Part shown: piece after piece, positions 9,526 through 15,527 of the stretch
Position numbering within the stretch: position 1 is the stretch's first letter
Layout: every line of letters starts with the position of its first letter
DNA from: Actinomycetota bacterium
GTDB taxonomy: Bacteria; Actinomycetota; Acidimicrobiia; Acidimicrobiales; AC-14
Assembly (NCBI GenBank): GCA_005888325.1
Contig: VAWU01000021.1
Location: forward strand, 1 to 59,053
DNA length: 59,053 nucleotides
Reading direction: 5' to 3'
Position numbers and translations under genes: made by a program
The notes under the pieces: generated by a model
Databases searched by the model: none
What the model saw: only the letters and a program-made list of their open reading frames with translations
What the model was told of the DNA's origin: nothing

Positions 9526-9579
9526 TCTCTCCGTAGCCGGACGGCGGAGGAGGCGCCCGCCGAGGCCACGCCTGCCACG

Positions 9580-9776
9580 AGCACCCCAGAGGGCGACGCC
9601 TTCTCGGCCTACGCCCCGGAGCTCGCCGGGTGCGTCGTGACGGGCAAGAGCGTCGCCGAGGTCCAGAACCTCATGCGCGAGGCCTCGAGTTCCACCTCGA
9701 AGGAATGACGATCGACGGCAACCCGACTCCGCCGCCGACGACGGTCGCCACGGCGATCGCCAAGATGCAGTCGTAG
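9580..9776 (+). pseudogene. hicB: hicB antitoxin relic, frameshifted
   Basis: From about 9589 the frame reads EGDAFSAYAPELAGCVVTG and then VAEVQNLMREA, which is the HicB antitoxin fold. After the GCC codon at 9682-9684 one base has been lost. Reading resumes in another frame at 9687 as EFHLEGMTIDGNPTPPP, then TTVATAIAKMQS, ending at TAG 9774-9776. In the original frame translation stops at 9706-9708. The N-terminal ten or so residues are not recognisable. It parallels the hicB at 12499 in both sequence and position, since each lies just left of a tRNA-Cys att sequence. Confidence 0.72.
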
Positions 9777-9810
9777 CGCGATGGGGCCACGAGCTACGTC
9801 TTCGAGGCGT

Positions 9811-9837
9811 CGAGCGGAATCGAACCGCTGTAACAGG
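9811..9837 (+). repeat. att direct repeat, distal copy (attL)
   Basis: These 27 bp are identical to 12814-12840 inside the tRNA-Cys gene. They cover the T arm and variable region on the tRNA's minus strand. Similarity extends on both sides (GAGGCG before; TTTGCAGG after, with one extra C) but stops before the D arm, so this is only the tRNA 3' half. It is the expected outer att site of an element integrated in the tRNA gene. Confidence 0.82.
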
Positions 9838-9842
9838 CCTTT

Positions 9843-9891
9843 GCAGGTTCGTTCCGCCGGGTCCTGGCGGACCTCGACAGAACGAACCTGC
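9843..9891 (+). repeat. 12-bp inverted repeat beside att core
   Basis: The arm GCAGGTTCGTTC (9843-9854) is mirrored exactly by GAACGAACCTGC (9880-9891), and a smaller CGCC/GGCG pair sits inside the loop. It starts within the att similarity and runs into the element. It may be a recombinase core or accessory site, or a hairpin at the element edge. No T-tract follows. Confidence 0.6.
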
Positions 9892-9942
9892 TGGTCACAG
9901 AGGGTCTGCGAACAGCGGCGAACACCAGCGGACGACTGCGAC

Positions 9943-9961
9943 CGCGGGATGGACGCGGGAT
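9943..9961 (+). promoter_or_regulatory. Putative integrase arm-type site, left
   Basis: CGCGGGAT occurs twice with an 11-bp period, forming CGCGGGATGGACGCGGGAT. The same 19-bp arrangement with one difference occurs at the other end of the element (12723-12741), also just inside the att site. Paired direct repeats near both att cores are typical of arm-type binding sites of tyrosine integrases. The role is inferred. Confidence 0.5.
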
Positions 9962-10021
9962 AGAACGCCGCCCAACGCTTTCGATCGCGCAATCGGTGCC
10001 TTGCATGCGCCGGCGAGTCCG

Positions 10022-10027
10022 TACTGT
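10022..10027 (+). promoter_or_regulatory. -10 box TACTGT
   Basis: TACTGT ends 7 nt before GTG 10035 and there is no Shine-Dalgarno sequence. This supports a leaderless start at 10035. TTGCAT at 10001-10006 is a possible -35 with a short 15-bp spacer. Confidence 0.45.
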
Positions 10028-10034
10028 CGGCGGC

Positions 10035-10748
10035 GTGGCCACTGGCGTATGCCCGGTCTGCGGTCAGACCGAAACGATGAACATTGAAGATGTCCTGCCG
10101 CAGTGGGTGCGGCGACATGCGACATCAGTGGCGCCTGGGGCGGCATTCACGGGGACGCTGGCATCGGGCGCGCCGTTCAATGCGCCGGTGCCGTTCAAGA
10201 TCACCGTGAGGGTGGGCCAGCCATGCAACACGTGGATGGGTGAGAGGTTCGAGGCTCCCGTCAAGCCGGTGCTGCTCCCACTGCTGGATGGCGTGGCGCA
10301 GAGGCTCACGTGGGTGGACCAGGAACTCATCGGTCGGTGGGTTACCAAGACCGCCCTAATGAACGCGCTTGCACATCCCCCGCACCCGGATCTGGCGGTG
10401 TACCAGGCATTTCGCCGAAGCGGCAACCCACCGCCGGGAAGTCGCGTGCTACTTGGCATCTACTCATCACCAGGTGTACTCCCGAAGACCCGCCAAGGTT
10501 TTCGGTACGCCGGCCCGGGCACTGCGCCTCCCGGGACATTGGAGTTCCTCCCGTTCAACGCGATTCTCGGTCAGTTGGTGATCGTGTTCTGCCTGCCAAT
10601 GCAAGGGCCGCCCGTTCGCACCGTGGCCGAGGCGGAAAGCGCGCTCATCGGGATCTGGCCGCCGACTCGTTTGCCTATCACCTGGCCACCTTCCATTGGC
10701 CTCGACGCCGCTGGTGTGGAGGCCGCCTCCCTGTGGGAGTTGGCCTAG
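10035..10748 (+). CDS. Element cargo protein, zinc-ribbon/HNH-like
   Basis: The 237-residue product starts at GTG 10035; an upstream in-frame GTG at 9996 would overlap the promoter. It opens with CPVCGQTETMNIEDVLPQWVRR and later has QPCNTWMGERFEAPVKPVLLPLL, followed by a WVTKTALMNAL helix. This resembles a widespread uncharacterised family of HNH-nuclease type, with an N-terminal CxxC, an E-H-[VI]-x-P-x-W motif and a CNNGWM motif. Here the usual His of the second motif is Asp (IEDVLPQW), so nuclease activity is doubtful. Codon usage is visibly less G/C-biased than that of neighbouring genes. It is cargo of the integrative element and its function is unknown. Confidence 0.6.
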   Translation: MATGVCPVCGQTETMNIEDVLPQWVRRHATSVAPGAAFTGTLASGAPFNAPVPFKITVRVGQPCNTWMGERFEAPVKPVLLPLLDGVAQRLTWVDQELIGRWVTKTALMNALAHPPHPDLAVYQAFRRSGNPPPGSRVLLGIYSSPGVLPKTRQGFRYAGPGTAPPGTLEFLPFNAILGQLVIVFCLPMQGPPVRTVAEAESALIGIWPPTRLPITWPPSIGLDAAGVEAASLWELA

Positions 10749-10890
10749 GCCGAAGGCGAGCAGCAGGCGCGGCAGAACTGCGGTCCGGTGTTGCTCCTGC
10801 AAGCGAGCGCGCCTCCGCCGTTAGCGCATTGCGTTAACGGCAAGTCTGTGTGGGTCTACGAGCGGTGCTGATCGCGGATCCTAAGAGCGC

Positions 10891-10912
10891 GTCGCGACTT
10901 TGGAGTCGCGAC
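10891..10912 (+). promoter_or_regulatory. Repeated palindromic octamer upstream of xis
   Basis: The self-complementary octamer GTCGCGAC occurs at 10891-10898 and 10905-10912, 16 bp before the excisionase start. It is a candidate operator or Xis binding site. Besides this, 10749-10928 holds a small CCGTTA/TAACGG hairpin and no gene I can see. Confidence 0.45.
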
Positions 10913-10928
10913 CGTACGTGGGTTCTCG

Positions 10929-11210
10929 ATGGGTCATGCGCGGCATGTCGTGAAGGGTGAGCCGTTGCTACTGACGGTCGTCGAGGCGGCGGCGATGCTG
11001 GGCGTCGGCCGGACGACGGCGTACGAACTGATCGCCGGCGGAGAGCTCCAGGTCGTCCACATCGGCCGCTCGGCGCGAGTCCCGCTCGTAGCAGTCCACC
11101 GGTATGTCGACGGGTTGGTGTCACCGCCTCGTCGTACGATTCGGTCAGCACCTCGCCAGAGGACCGCTTCGCAGCCACCGCTGCCCTTCATTGACCTCAC
11201 GAGGGACTGA
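10929..11210 (+). CDS. Excisionase-type helix-turn-helix protein
   Basis: This 93-residue protein carries the winged helix-turn-helix of the excisionase/MerR-like family. LLTVVEAAAMLGVGRTTAYELI (about residues 15-36) is the helix-turn-helix. The wing and dimer strand VVHIGRSARVPLVAVHRYV follow. It directly precedes the integrase gene (3 bp gap), the standard xis-int order in actinobacterial integrative elements. It should bend DNA at att and steer Int toward excision, and may regulate its own promoter through the octamer repeat upstream. The C-terminal 30 residues are basic and disordered. Confidence 0.82.
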   Translation: MGHARHVVKGEPLLLTVVEAAAMLGVGRTTAYELIAGGELQVVHIGRSARVPLVAVHRYVDGLVSPPRRTIRSAPRQRTASQPPLPFIDLTRD

Positions 11211-11213
11211 CGG

Positions 11214-12311
11214 ATGGCTTCGATCTCGAAGCGCCTCACAGCGGCCGGAGAGGCTCGCTACGACGTCCGCTACCGCGCCGGTGGTCGAGCCGTCGAGGAG
11301 GCGTTCAAGCGGCGCCAGGACGCCGACAACCGGGTCCGCCAGATCGAGGCCGAGAGGCTCACGGGACCGATCGCTGATCCCCGTCGCGGGCGCGAGAGGC
11401 TGACCGACTTCGCCGATCGGTGGCTCGAGACGAGGCTCGTGAAGGGCAAGCCGCTCGCGCCGACGACGAAGCAGGGCTACGTCTGGCTGCTCGGCCGCAA
11501 CATCGAGACGACGATCGGCGAGTACGAGCTGGCTCGCATCACGCCGTCCGTCGTTCGCGATTGGTACGCCAAGGTCACCGTCACCGCGGGTCGTGACCAA
11601 GCCGCGAAGAGCTACCGGCTGCTCCGAGCGATCCTCAACACGGCTGTCGATGACGAGCTGATCGGCCGCAATCCGCGCCGTATCCGCGGTGGTGGCAGCG
11701 AGCGGGCGGACGAGCGGCCGATGATCGACGCAGCGCTCGTCTTCAAGCTCGCGGATTCGATCAACGCGCGCCTGCGGGCGCTCGTGCTCCTCGCCGGGTT
11801 CGTCGGCCTGCGGACCGGCGAGCTGCTCGGCCTCCGTCGCTGCGACCTCGACCTCGAGAACGCCCGGCTTACGGTGCTCGTCCAGGCGCAGCAGGTCGTC
11901 GGTCAGGGCCGCGTCGTGACCGGACCGAAGTCCGAGGCCGGCCAGCGGACCGTCAGCCTGCCGAAGGTCGTCATCGAGGCGCTCGAGAAGCACCTCGCGA
12001 ACTACGGACAGCCTGGTGAGGCCGGCGTGCTGTTCAGGGGCCCACGAGGCGAGCCGATCACGCGGGCCCTGCTCTCGAAGGAGTGGCAAGCGGCCCGGAT
12101 GGCAGCGGGCGCGCCCGAGGGCCTCCGCATCCACGACCTCCGCCACCACGCAGCCACGCTGACGGCGCGCATGCCCGGCATCACCACGAAGGAGCTGATG
12201 GCCCGCATCGGCCACGCCTCACCGCGAGCCGCACTCATCTACCAACACGCCACCGAGCAACGCGACCGCGAGATCGCCGCCTACCTCGACGAGGCGATCC
12301 CCGAGCCATGA
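11214..12311 (+). CDS. int: Tyrosine recombinase (integrase)
   Basis: The 365-residue site-specific recombinase has all catalytic residues visible. Arg200 is in GLRTGELLGLRRCDLD, His307 and Arg310 are in HDLRHHAATL, His334 is in GHASPRAALIYQHAT, and the nucleophile Tyr343 is in the same block. The N-terminal part has the arm-binding (RYDVRYRAGGRAVEEAFKRR) and core-binding SAM-like domains. It lies between the two att repeats and reads toward the tRNA gene, so it presumably recombines at tRNA-Cys. The stop overlaps the hicA start (ATGA), suggesting cotranscription with hicAB. Confidence 0.95.
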   Translation: MASISKRLTAAGEARYDVRYRAGGRAVEEAFKRRQDADNRVRQIEAERLTGPIADPRRGRERLTDFADRWLETRLVKGKPLAPTTKQGYVWLLGRNIETTIGEYELARITPSVVRDWYAKVTVTAGRDQAAKSYRLLRAILNTAVDDELIGRNPRRIRGGGSERADERPMIDAALVFKLADSINARLRALVLLAGFVGLRTGELLGLRRCDLDLENARLTVLVQAQQVVGQGRVVTGPKSEAGQRTVSLPKVVIEALEKHLANYGQPGEAGVLFRGPRGEPITRALLSKEWQAARMAAGAPEGLRIHDLRHHAATLTARMPGITTKELMARIGHASPRAALIYQHATEQRDREIAAYLDEAIPEP

Positions 12312-12502
12312 AGGTCCACGATCTCATCCGAATGGTCGAGAGGGACGGTTGGCAACTGGTGCGACAGTCCGGCAGCCAGCGTGAGTACTGGCACCCGTGG
12401 AAGTTCGGCGCCGTCATGGTCGCCGGTAACCTCAGCGAGACAGTCAAGCCCGGCACGCTTGCGAGCGCCCTGCGACAAGCAAGCCTGAACGGATCACGAT
12501 GA
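12308..12502 (+). CDS. hicA: HicA-like toxin, catalytic His replaced
   Basis: This 64-residue double-stranded-RNA-binding-like protein matches HicA over its full length: MKVHDLIRMVERDGWQLVRQ, then GSQREYWHP, MVAGNLS and PGTLASALRQASL. HicA toxins are translation-dependent mRNA interferases. The conserved His of the GS-x-H / GSH motif is Gln here (GSQ), so ribonuclease activity is probably lost. The start overlaps the integrase stop and its stop overlaps the hicB start, both by ATGA. A toxin without its catalytic His beside a broken antitoxin fits a decaying system or a defused remnant. Confidence 0.8.
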   Translation: MKVHDLIRMVERDGWQLVRQSGSQREYWHPWKFGAVMVAGNLSETVKPGTLASALRQASLNGSR

Positions 12503-12720
12503 CCGGCTACGGCATCATCATAGGAGAGGGCGACTCGTTCTCCGCCTACGCGCCAGAGTTGCCGGGGTGTATCGCCGCCGGCAGCAGCTTCGCCGAGGTG
12601 GAAGCGCTGATGCGTTAGGCGATCGTCCACCACCTCGAGATCATGCGGGAGTACGGCGATGAGGTCCCGCCGCCTACGACCGTGGCCACCGCCATCGCCG
12701 AGGTCATCACGATCAAGTAG
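12499..12720 (+). pseudogene. hicB: hicB antitoxin with in-frame amber stop
   Basis: The frame reads MTGYGIIIGEGDSFSAYAP, ELPGCIAAGSSFAEVEALMR, then TAG at 12616-12618. It continues in the same frame as AIVHHLEIMREYGDEVPPP and TTVATAIAEVITIK to TAG 12718-12720. HicB proteins normally have Glu at the stop position (MREAI), so one G-to-T change (GAG to TAG) explains it. Without readthrough a 39-residue fragment lacking the C-terminal dimer/DNA-binding part is made. It overlaps hicA by ATGA. Confidence 0.8.
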
Positions 12721-12722
12721 AG

Positions 12723-12741
12723 CGCGGGATGGGCGCGGGAT
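12723..12741 (+). promoter_or_regulatory. Putative integrase arm-type site, right
   Basis: CGCGGGATGGGCGCGGGAT is two CGCGGGAT units with an 11-bp period. It matches 18 of 19 bases of the left copy at 9943-9961 and lies 72 bp from the att core in tRNA-Cys. It is the partner of the left arm-type site. The remainder of 12742-12804 shows no gene. Confidence 0.5.
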
Positions 12742-12804
12742 GGACCTCCGGCGAGCGGAGCGAGCCAAAGCCCTGTGCACCGCGCGTGACCAGCACGAAC
12801 GCCT

Positions 12805-12879
12805 TGGAGGCGGCGAGCGGAATCGAACCGCTGTAACAGGCTTTGCAGGCCCGTGCCTAAACCACTCGGCCACGCCGCC
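12805..12879 (-). tRNA. tRNA-Cys (anticodon GCA)
   Basis: On the minus strand the acceptor stem GGCGGCG (complement of 12873-12879) pairs with CGCCGCC (12809-12815). The discriminator is T at 12808 and CCA appears encoded at 12805-12807. The anticodon loop reads CTGCAAA within a CGGGC/GCCTG stem, giving GCA, and the T arm is AGCGG-TTCGATT-CCGCT. All arms fold. The 3' half is repeated at 9811, so this gene is the integration site of the adjacent element and its 3' end was rebuilt by the element's copy. Confidence 0.93.
12814..12840 (+). repeat. att direct repeat inside tRNA-Cys (attR)
   Basis: This is the exact 27-bp counterpart of 9811-9837, exactly 3,003 bp away. It covers the T arm and variable loop of the tRNA. 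The distance gives the element size. Confidence 0.82.
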
Positions 12880-12970
12880 CCGGGGCCGACATAGTAAGTC
12901 AGGCGGCGATCGCCGCCACCATCTCGCCGTCGACCGACCGGCCGTGCTGCATCGCCGTCCTGCCGCTGCG

Positions 12971-12976
12971 TAGCAT
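12971..12976 (+). promoter_or_regulatory. -10 box TAGCAT
   Basis: TAGCAT ends 6 nt before ATG 12983 and is consistent with a leaderless mRNA. The rest of 12880-12970 shows no gene. Confidence 0.45.
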
Positions 12977-12982
12977 CCGAGG

Positions 12983-13357
12983 ATGCTCCGGGTCCTCGCC
13001 TTCGACCACCTCGTGCTCAACGTCGCCGACGTCGAGCGCTCGCTCGCGTGGTACTCGGGCGAGCTCGGCCTCGAAGCGCTGCGCGTCGACGAGTGGCGTG
13101 CGGGGCAGGTCTTCTTCCCGTCGGTGCGGGTGAGCGACGACACCATCATCGACCTGTTGCAGGTCGAGCCCAGCGGGAACAACGTCGACCACCTCTGCCT
13201 GGTGGTCGACCCTGTCGACCTCGACGAGCTGGCCGCGTCGGGGCGCTTCGAGGTGGTCGACGGACCCGGGCCGCGCTTCGGAGCGCGGGGGGAGGGCACC
13301 TCGCTCTACGTGCGCGACCCCGACGGCAACACGGTCGAGCTCCGCCACTACGGCTGA
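12983..13357 (+). CDS. VOC family (glyoxalase-like) protein
   Basis: The 124-residue single-domain protein belongs to the vicinal-oxygen-chelate superfamily. FDHLVLNVADVERSLAWYSGELGLE opens the first beta-alpha-beta unit, and VDHLCLVVDPVDLDEL opens the second. It ends with the classic YVRDPDGNTVELRHYG. His9, the VDH His and the Glu of TVEL are the likely metal ligands. The reaction is not predictable; relatives include dioxygenases, lyases and resistance proteins. It is a single gene with its own -10 box just beyond tRNA-Cys. Confidence 0.85.
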   Translation: MLRVLAFDHLVLNVADVERSLAWYSGELGLEALRVDEWRAGQVFFPSVRVSDDTIIDLLQVEPSGNNVDHLCLVVDPVDLDELAASGRFEVVDGPGPRFGARGEGTSLYVRDPDGNTVELRHYG

Positions 13358-13394
13358 GACCGGAGGGGGTGACTCTCGGACGCGTGACCGGGGG

Positions 13395-13625
13395 TCAGGC
13401 GGCCTGCGTGCGAGCGTGCTCGTCCGCGTTCGCGATCTCGAACGCGGACGGCTCGCAGCAGTGGTGCTCGAGGAACCGGCGGGCGTCCTGCTCGCTGTCG
13501 AACCGCAGCGCCCAGCCGCTGACCTGGTGGCGGACTACGGTGGCCTCGTCGCGGCCGCGCCCGGGCTCGCGGCGCTCGAGCAGACGGGCCACCAAACGCA
13601 CCCCGGGACACCACTGCAAGGTCAT
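13395..13625 (-). CDS. Small conserved-looking protein, function unknown
   Basis: This 76-residue protein is not one I recognise. The central segment VSGWALRFDSEQDARRFLEHHCCEPSAFEI looks like a compact alpha/beta fold, and codon bias is typical of the window. A TATCGT box sits 7 nt before the ATG, which supports a real leaderless gene. It is isolated, with a 100-bp divergent region to the lipoprotein gene. Confidence 0.55.
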   Translation of the reverse strand: MTLQWCPGVRLVARLLERREPGRGRDEATVVRHQVSGWALRFDSEQDARRFLEHHCCEPSAFEIANADEHARTQAA

Positions 13626-13632
13626 GCCTTCG

Positions 13633-13638
13633 ACGATA
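13633..13638 (-). promoter_or_regulatory. -10 box TATCGT
   Basis: On the minus strand TATCGT ends 7 nt before ATG 13625; likely leaderless. Confidence 0.45.
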
Positions 13639-13726
13639 GGACACGACAGTGAGCCAACCCCGACATTTTCGTGACCACCTGATGAACAGGCGTGATCCGT
13701 CCGGCCGGTCCGCGCATAGAACAGTC

Positions 13727-14269
13727 GTGCACGCCAACCTCAGACGTCGAAGCGCCGGTCTCGCCGCGCTCGTGGCCGTCGTCCTCCTCGTCGCCGCATG
13801 CGGGAGCGACAACAAGACGACCAAGGCCGGCTCGGGCACCACCACCGGAAAGGCCACCACGACCACCACCCAGGCGACCGCGGCCGCCGCACCGGTGTCG
13901 ACGGCCTCGAACCCGATGCTCGGAGAGATCCTCGTCGACACCAAGGGCTTCACCGTCTATGTCTACGATCCGGAGAAGAACGGCATGCCCTGCGTGGACG
14001 GCTGCGCCACCGCCTGGCCGCCCGTGGTGCTCGGGGCCGATGCCTCGCTCCCGCCCACCGGGCCGCTCGCCGCCGACCTGAGCACGGTGGCCCGGCCCGA
14101 CGGCGCCAAGCAGGTGGCCTACAAGGGCCGACCGGTGTACCGGTTCGCGGGCGATACCAAACCGGGGGACATCAAGGGTGACGGCGTGGGCGGCGTCTGG
14201 CACGCGGTGAAGGTGGGCGGTGCCGGCGGCGCGACCACGACGACCGCGGGCCGGGTCAGCCCATACTGA
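13727..14269 (+). CDS. Secreted-repeat lipoprotein (Lipoprotein_15 type)
   Basis: The 180-residue form begins at GTG 13727, giving a compact signal peptide ending in lipobox LVAAC; frames opening at 13649 or 13682 add a non-hydrophobic leader. After a Thr/Ala/Lys linker the mature domain contains LVDTKGFTVYVYDPEKNG, CVDGCATAWPP and YKGRPVYRFAGDTKPGDIKGDGVGGVWHAV. This is the repeat found in actinobacterial surface lipoproteins of unknown function (PF03640-like). The two Cys in CVDGC may form a disulfide or bind a ligand. Its 3' end overlaps the convergent methyltransferase gene by 14 bp. Confidence 0.82.
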   Translation: MHANLRRRSAGLAALVAVVLLVAACGSDNKTTKAGSGTTTGKATTTTTQATAAAAPVSTASNPMLGEILVDTKGFTVYVYDPEKNGMPCVDGCATAWPPVVLGADASLPPTGPLAADLSTVARPDGAKQVAYKGRPVYRFAGDTKPGDIKGDGVGGVWHAVKVGGAGGATTTTAGRVSPY

Positions 14270-14864
14270 CGGGGGCCCGGGCCCACACCACGTCGAGCGG
14301 ATCGTCGGTCGTGGCGACCGAACGGTCGCGTACCTCGCCGAAGCCACCGCGCTCGAGGTAGCCGCGCACCAGGCGGCGATGTCCGGCGCCGTCGTTCGCC
14401 AGCCAGATGGCGACGGCTTTGGTCGGGAAGCACCGGTTGGAGAACGACACGACCACCGGTCCGCCGGCTCGCAGGACACGACGGACGTCGGTGAAGACCT
14501 CGACGGGTCGGATCAGGTACTGCACGCTGACCGCGCAGACGACGGCGTCGAACGAGGCGTCGTCGAACGGCAGACGCGGCTCACGATTGAGGTCGTGGAC
14601 CACGAACGACGAGAGCTGCGGGTTGTCGGCCATCTCGGCGGCGCTCATCCCCAGCCCCGTCACGGCGCCCAGGCCCTCGGGAAGATGCGAACGCCACGAC
14701 GACATGAGGTCGAGCACGACCGCCCCCGGGGCGAGCTCCGATGCGTAGAGCGCGCGCAGCGCCGCGATCGCGCCGGGCTCGAGGTGAACGACCTTCCGCT
14801 CTACCGCGTAGAACCGCGCGTCGTCGGACGCGTCTTGGCGCGCGAACGGATCCCGACCCGTCAC
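14256..14864 (-). CDS. Class I SAM-dependent methyltransferase
   Basis: This 202-residue type-11 methyltransferase starts at GTG 14864. The SAM motif I is atypical (VVLDLMSSWRSHLP). Motif II is VHDLNREPRLPFDDASFDAVVCAVSVQYL and motif III is VLRAGGPVVVSFSNRCFPTKAV. The substrate is not evident. The MSSWRSH segment replaces the usual DxGxGxG glycine-rich loop, as seen in a subgroup of small-molecule methyltransferases. It is convergent with the lipoprotein gene and lies downstream of the membrane-anchored protein at 14903. Confidence 0.8.
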   Translation of the reverse strand: MTGRDPFARQDASDDARFYAVERKVVHLEPGAIAALRALYASELAPGAVVLDLMSSWRSHLPEGLGAVTGLGMSAAEMADNPQLSSFVVHDLNREPRLPFDDASFDAVVCAVSVQYLIRPVEVFTDVRRVLRAGGPVVVSFSNRCFPTKAVAIWLANDGAGHRRLVRGYLERGGFGEVRDRSVATTDDPLDVVWARAPVSMG

Positions 14865-14902
14865 TGCGTCGACGCGGCGCTACCGGTGGCCGGCGGCGGA
14901 GC

Positions 14903-15370
14903 TCAGCCTCCGCCGGCGAACTTGGAGTTCGCCGGCAGCACGACGATCTCAGCCGCGTCGAAGCTCCCGTCGGGTGCCGCCTTGCCCTGGACGAGGATCG
15001 TGGCGCCCCGGAGGATGTCGGTCGCGCCACCCGTCGTGCTCTTGTCGATGACGGTGGTCGGCGACACGTTGATTACACGGTTCTTGCCCTTCGCGTTCTT
15101 GATCGTCACCGACGTGGGCGACACCGCGGTGACCTCACCCGCCGGCTGGGCACGCCGGGCCGGCTGCACCGCCTTGGCCGCGTTGGAGCTCTTGTTCTTC
15201 GACTTGACGCGGTTCTGCTCCACCTTGAAGCCGATGGCGAAACCGGCGAGCCCACCCACCGCGAGCGCCACGATCGCGGCGACGATCATCATCCCGAGCG
15301 GGCGAGGTTCGACCTCGTCGTCGCCGTCGGGCGGCTCGGACAGGGTCTCCGGGGACGTCGTGGGTTCCAT
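14903..15370 (-). CDS. Membrane-anchored DUF5666-like protein
   Basis: The 155-residue protein has an acidic 25-residue N terminus and one transmembrane helix (MMIVAAIVALAVGGLAGFAIGF). A basic linker follows, then a small OB-like beta domain with GEVTAVSPTSVTIKNAKGK, TTVIDKST and ATILVQGKAAPDGSFDAAEIVVLP. That pattern matches DUF5666-type domains. AAGGAG (complement of 15375-15380) lies just before ATG 15370. It is probably exported and anchored; the role is unknown. The 157 bp upstream is a divergent promoter region shared with the oxidase gene. Confidence 0.7.
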   Translation of the reverse strand: MEPTTSPETLSEPPDGDDEVEPRPLGMMIVAAIVALAVGGLAGFAIGFKVEQNRVKSKNKSSNAAKAVQPARRAQPAGEVTAVSPTSVTIKNAKGKNRVINVSPTTVIDKSTTGGATDILRGATILVQGKAAPDGSFDAAEIVVLPANSKFAGGG

Positions 15371-15515
15371 GAATCTCCTTCACCAATGGGGCGAACTGCA
15401 ACAGTCTGGCCGAGATCGGACCCGCGCCGCCTGTCGGGGACCCGAATTCGTCCCATCATCGCAGCCCGGGACCGGTCCGATGCTCGCGATCACCACTGCG
15501 CCCGGAGGCCCCGCT

Positions 15516-15521
15516 TAGGGT
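15516..15521 (+). promoter_or_regulatory. -10 box TAGGGT
   Basis: TAGGGT ends 6 nt before GTG 15528; likely leaderless. Confidence 0.5.
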
Positions 15522-15527
15522 GCGGGC

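Larger units (their letters stand above)
9811..12840 (+). mobile_element. 3-kb integrative element in tRNA-Cys
   Basis: The boundaries are the 27-bp att repeats. In order it contains an inverted repeat, left arm-type repeats, a zinc-ribbon cargo gene, an octamer operator, xis, int, a hicA-like gene, a hicB pseudogene and right arm-type repeats. It has no replication, conjugation or capsid genes, so it is a minimal integrated element or a remnant that would need a helper to move between cells. A second hicB relic and an older att copy abut the left boundary on the outside. Confidence 0.75.

Noticed and set aside
9843-9891. Rho-independent terminator
   Set aside because: The hairpin has no T-tract on either strand and lies at the att core, so it is listed as an inverted repeat.
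9996-10034. Upstream GTG start of the cargo gene
   Set aside because: It would place the -10 box inside the coding sequence and adds a basic, non-conserved leader.
12616-12618. Recoded stop (selenocysteine or suppression) in hicB
   Set aside because: It is TAG, not TGA, at a normally Glu position, with no recoding signal. A point mutation is simpler.
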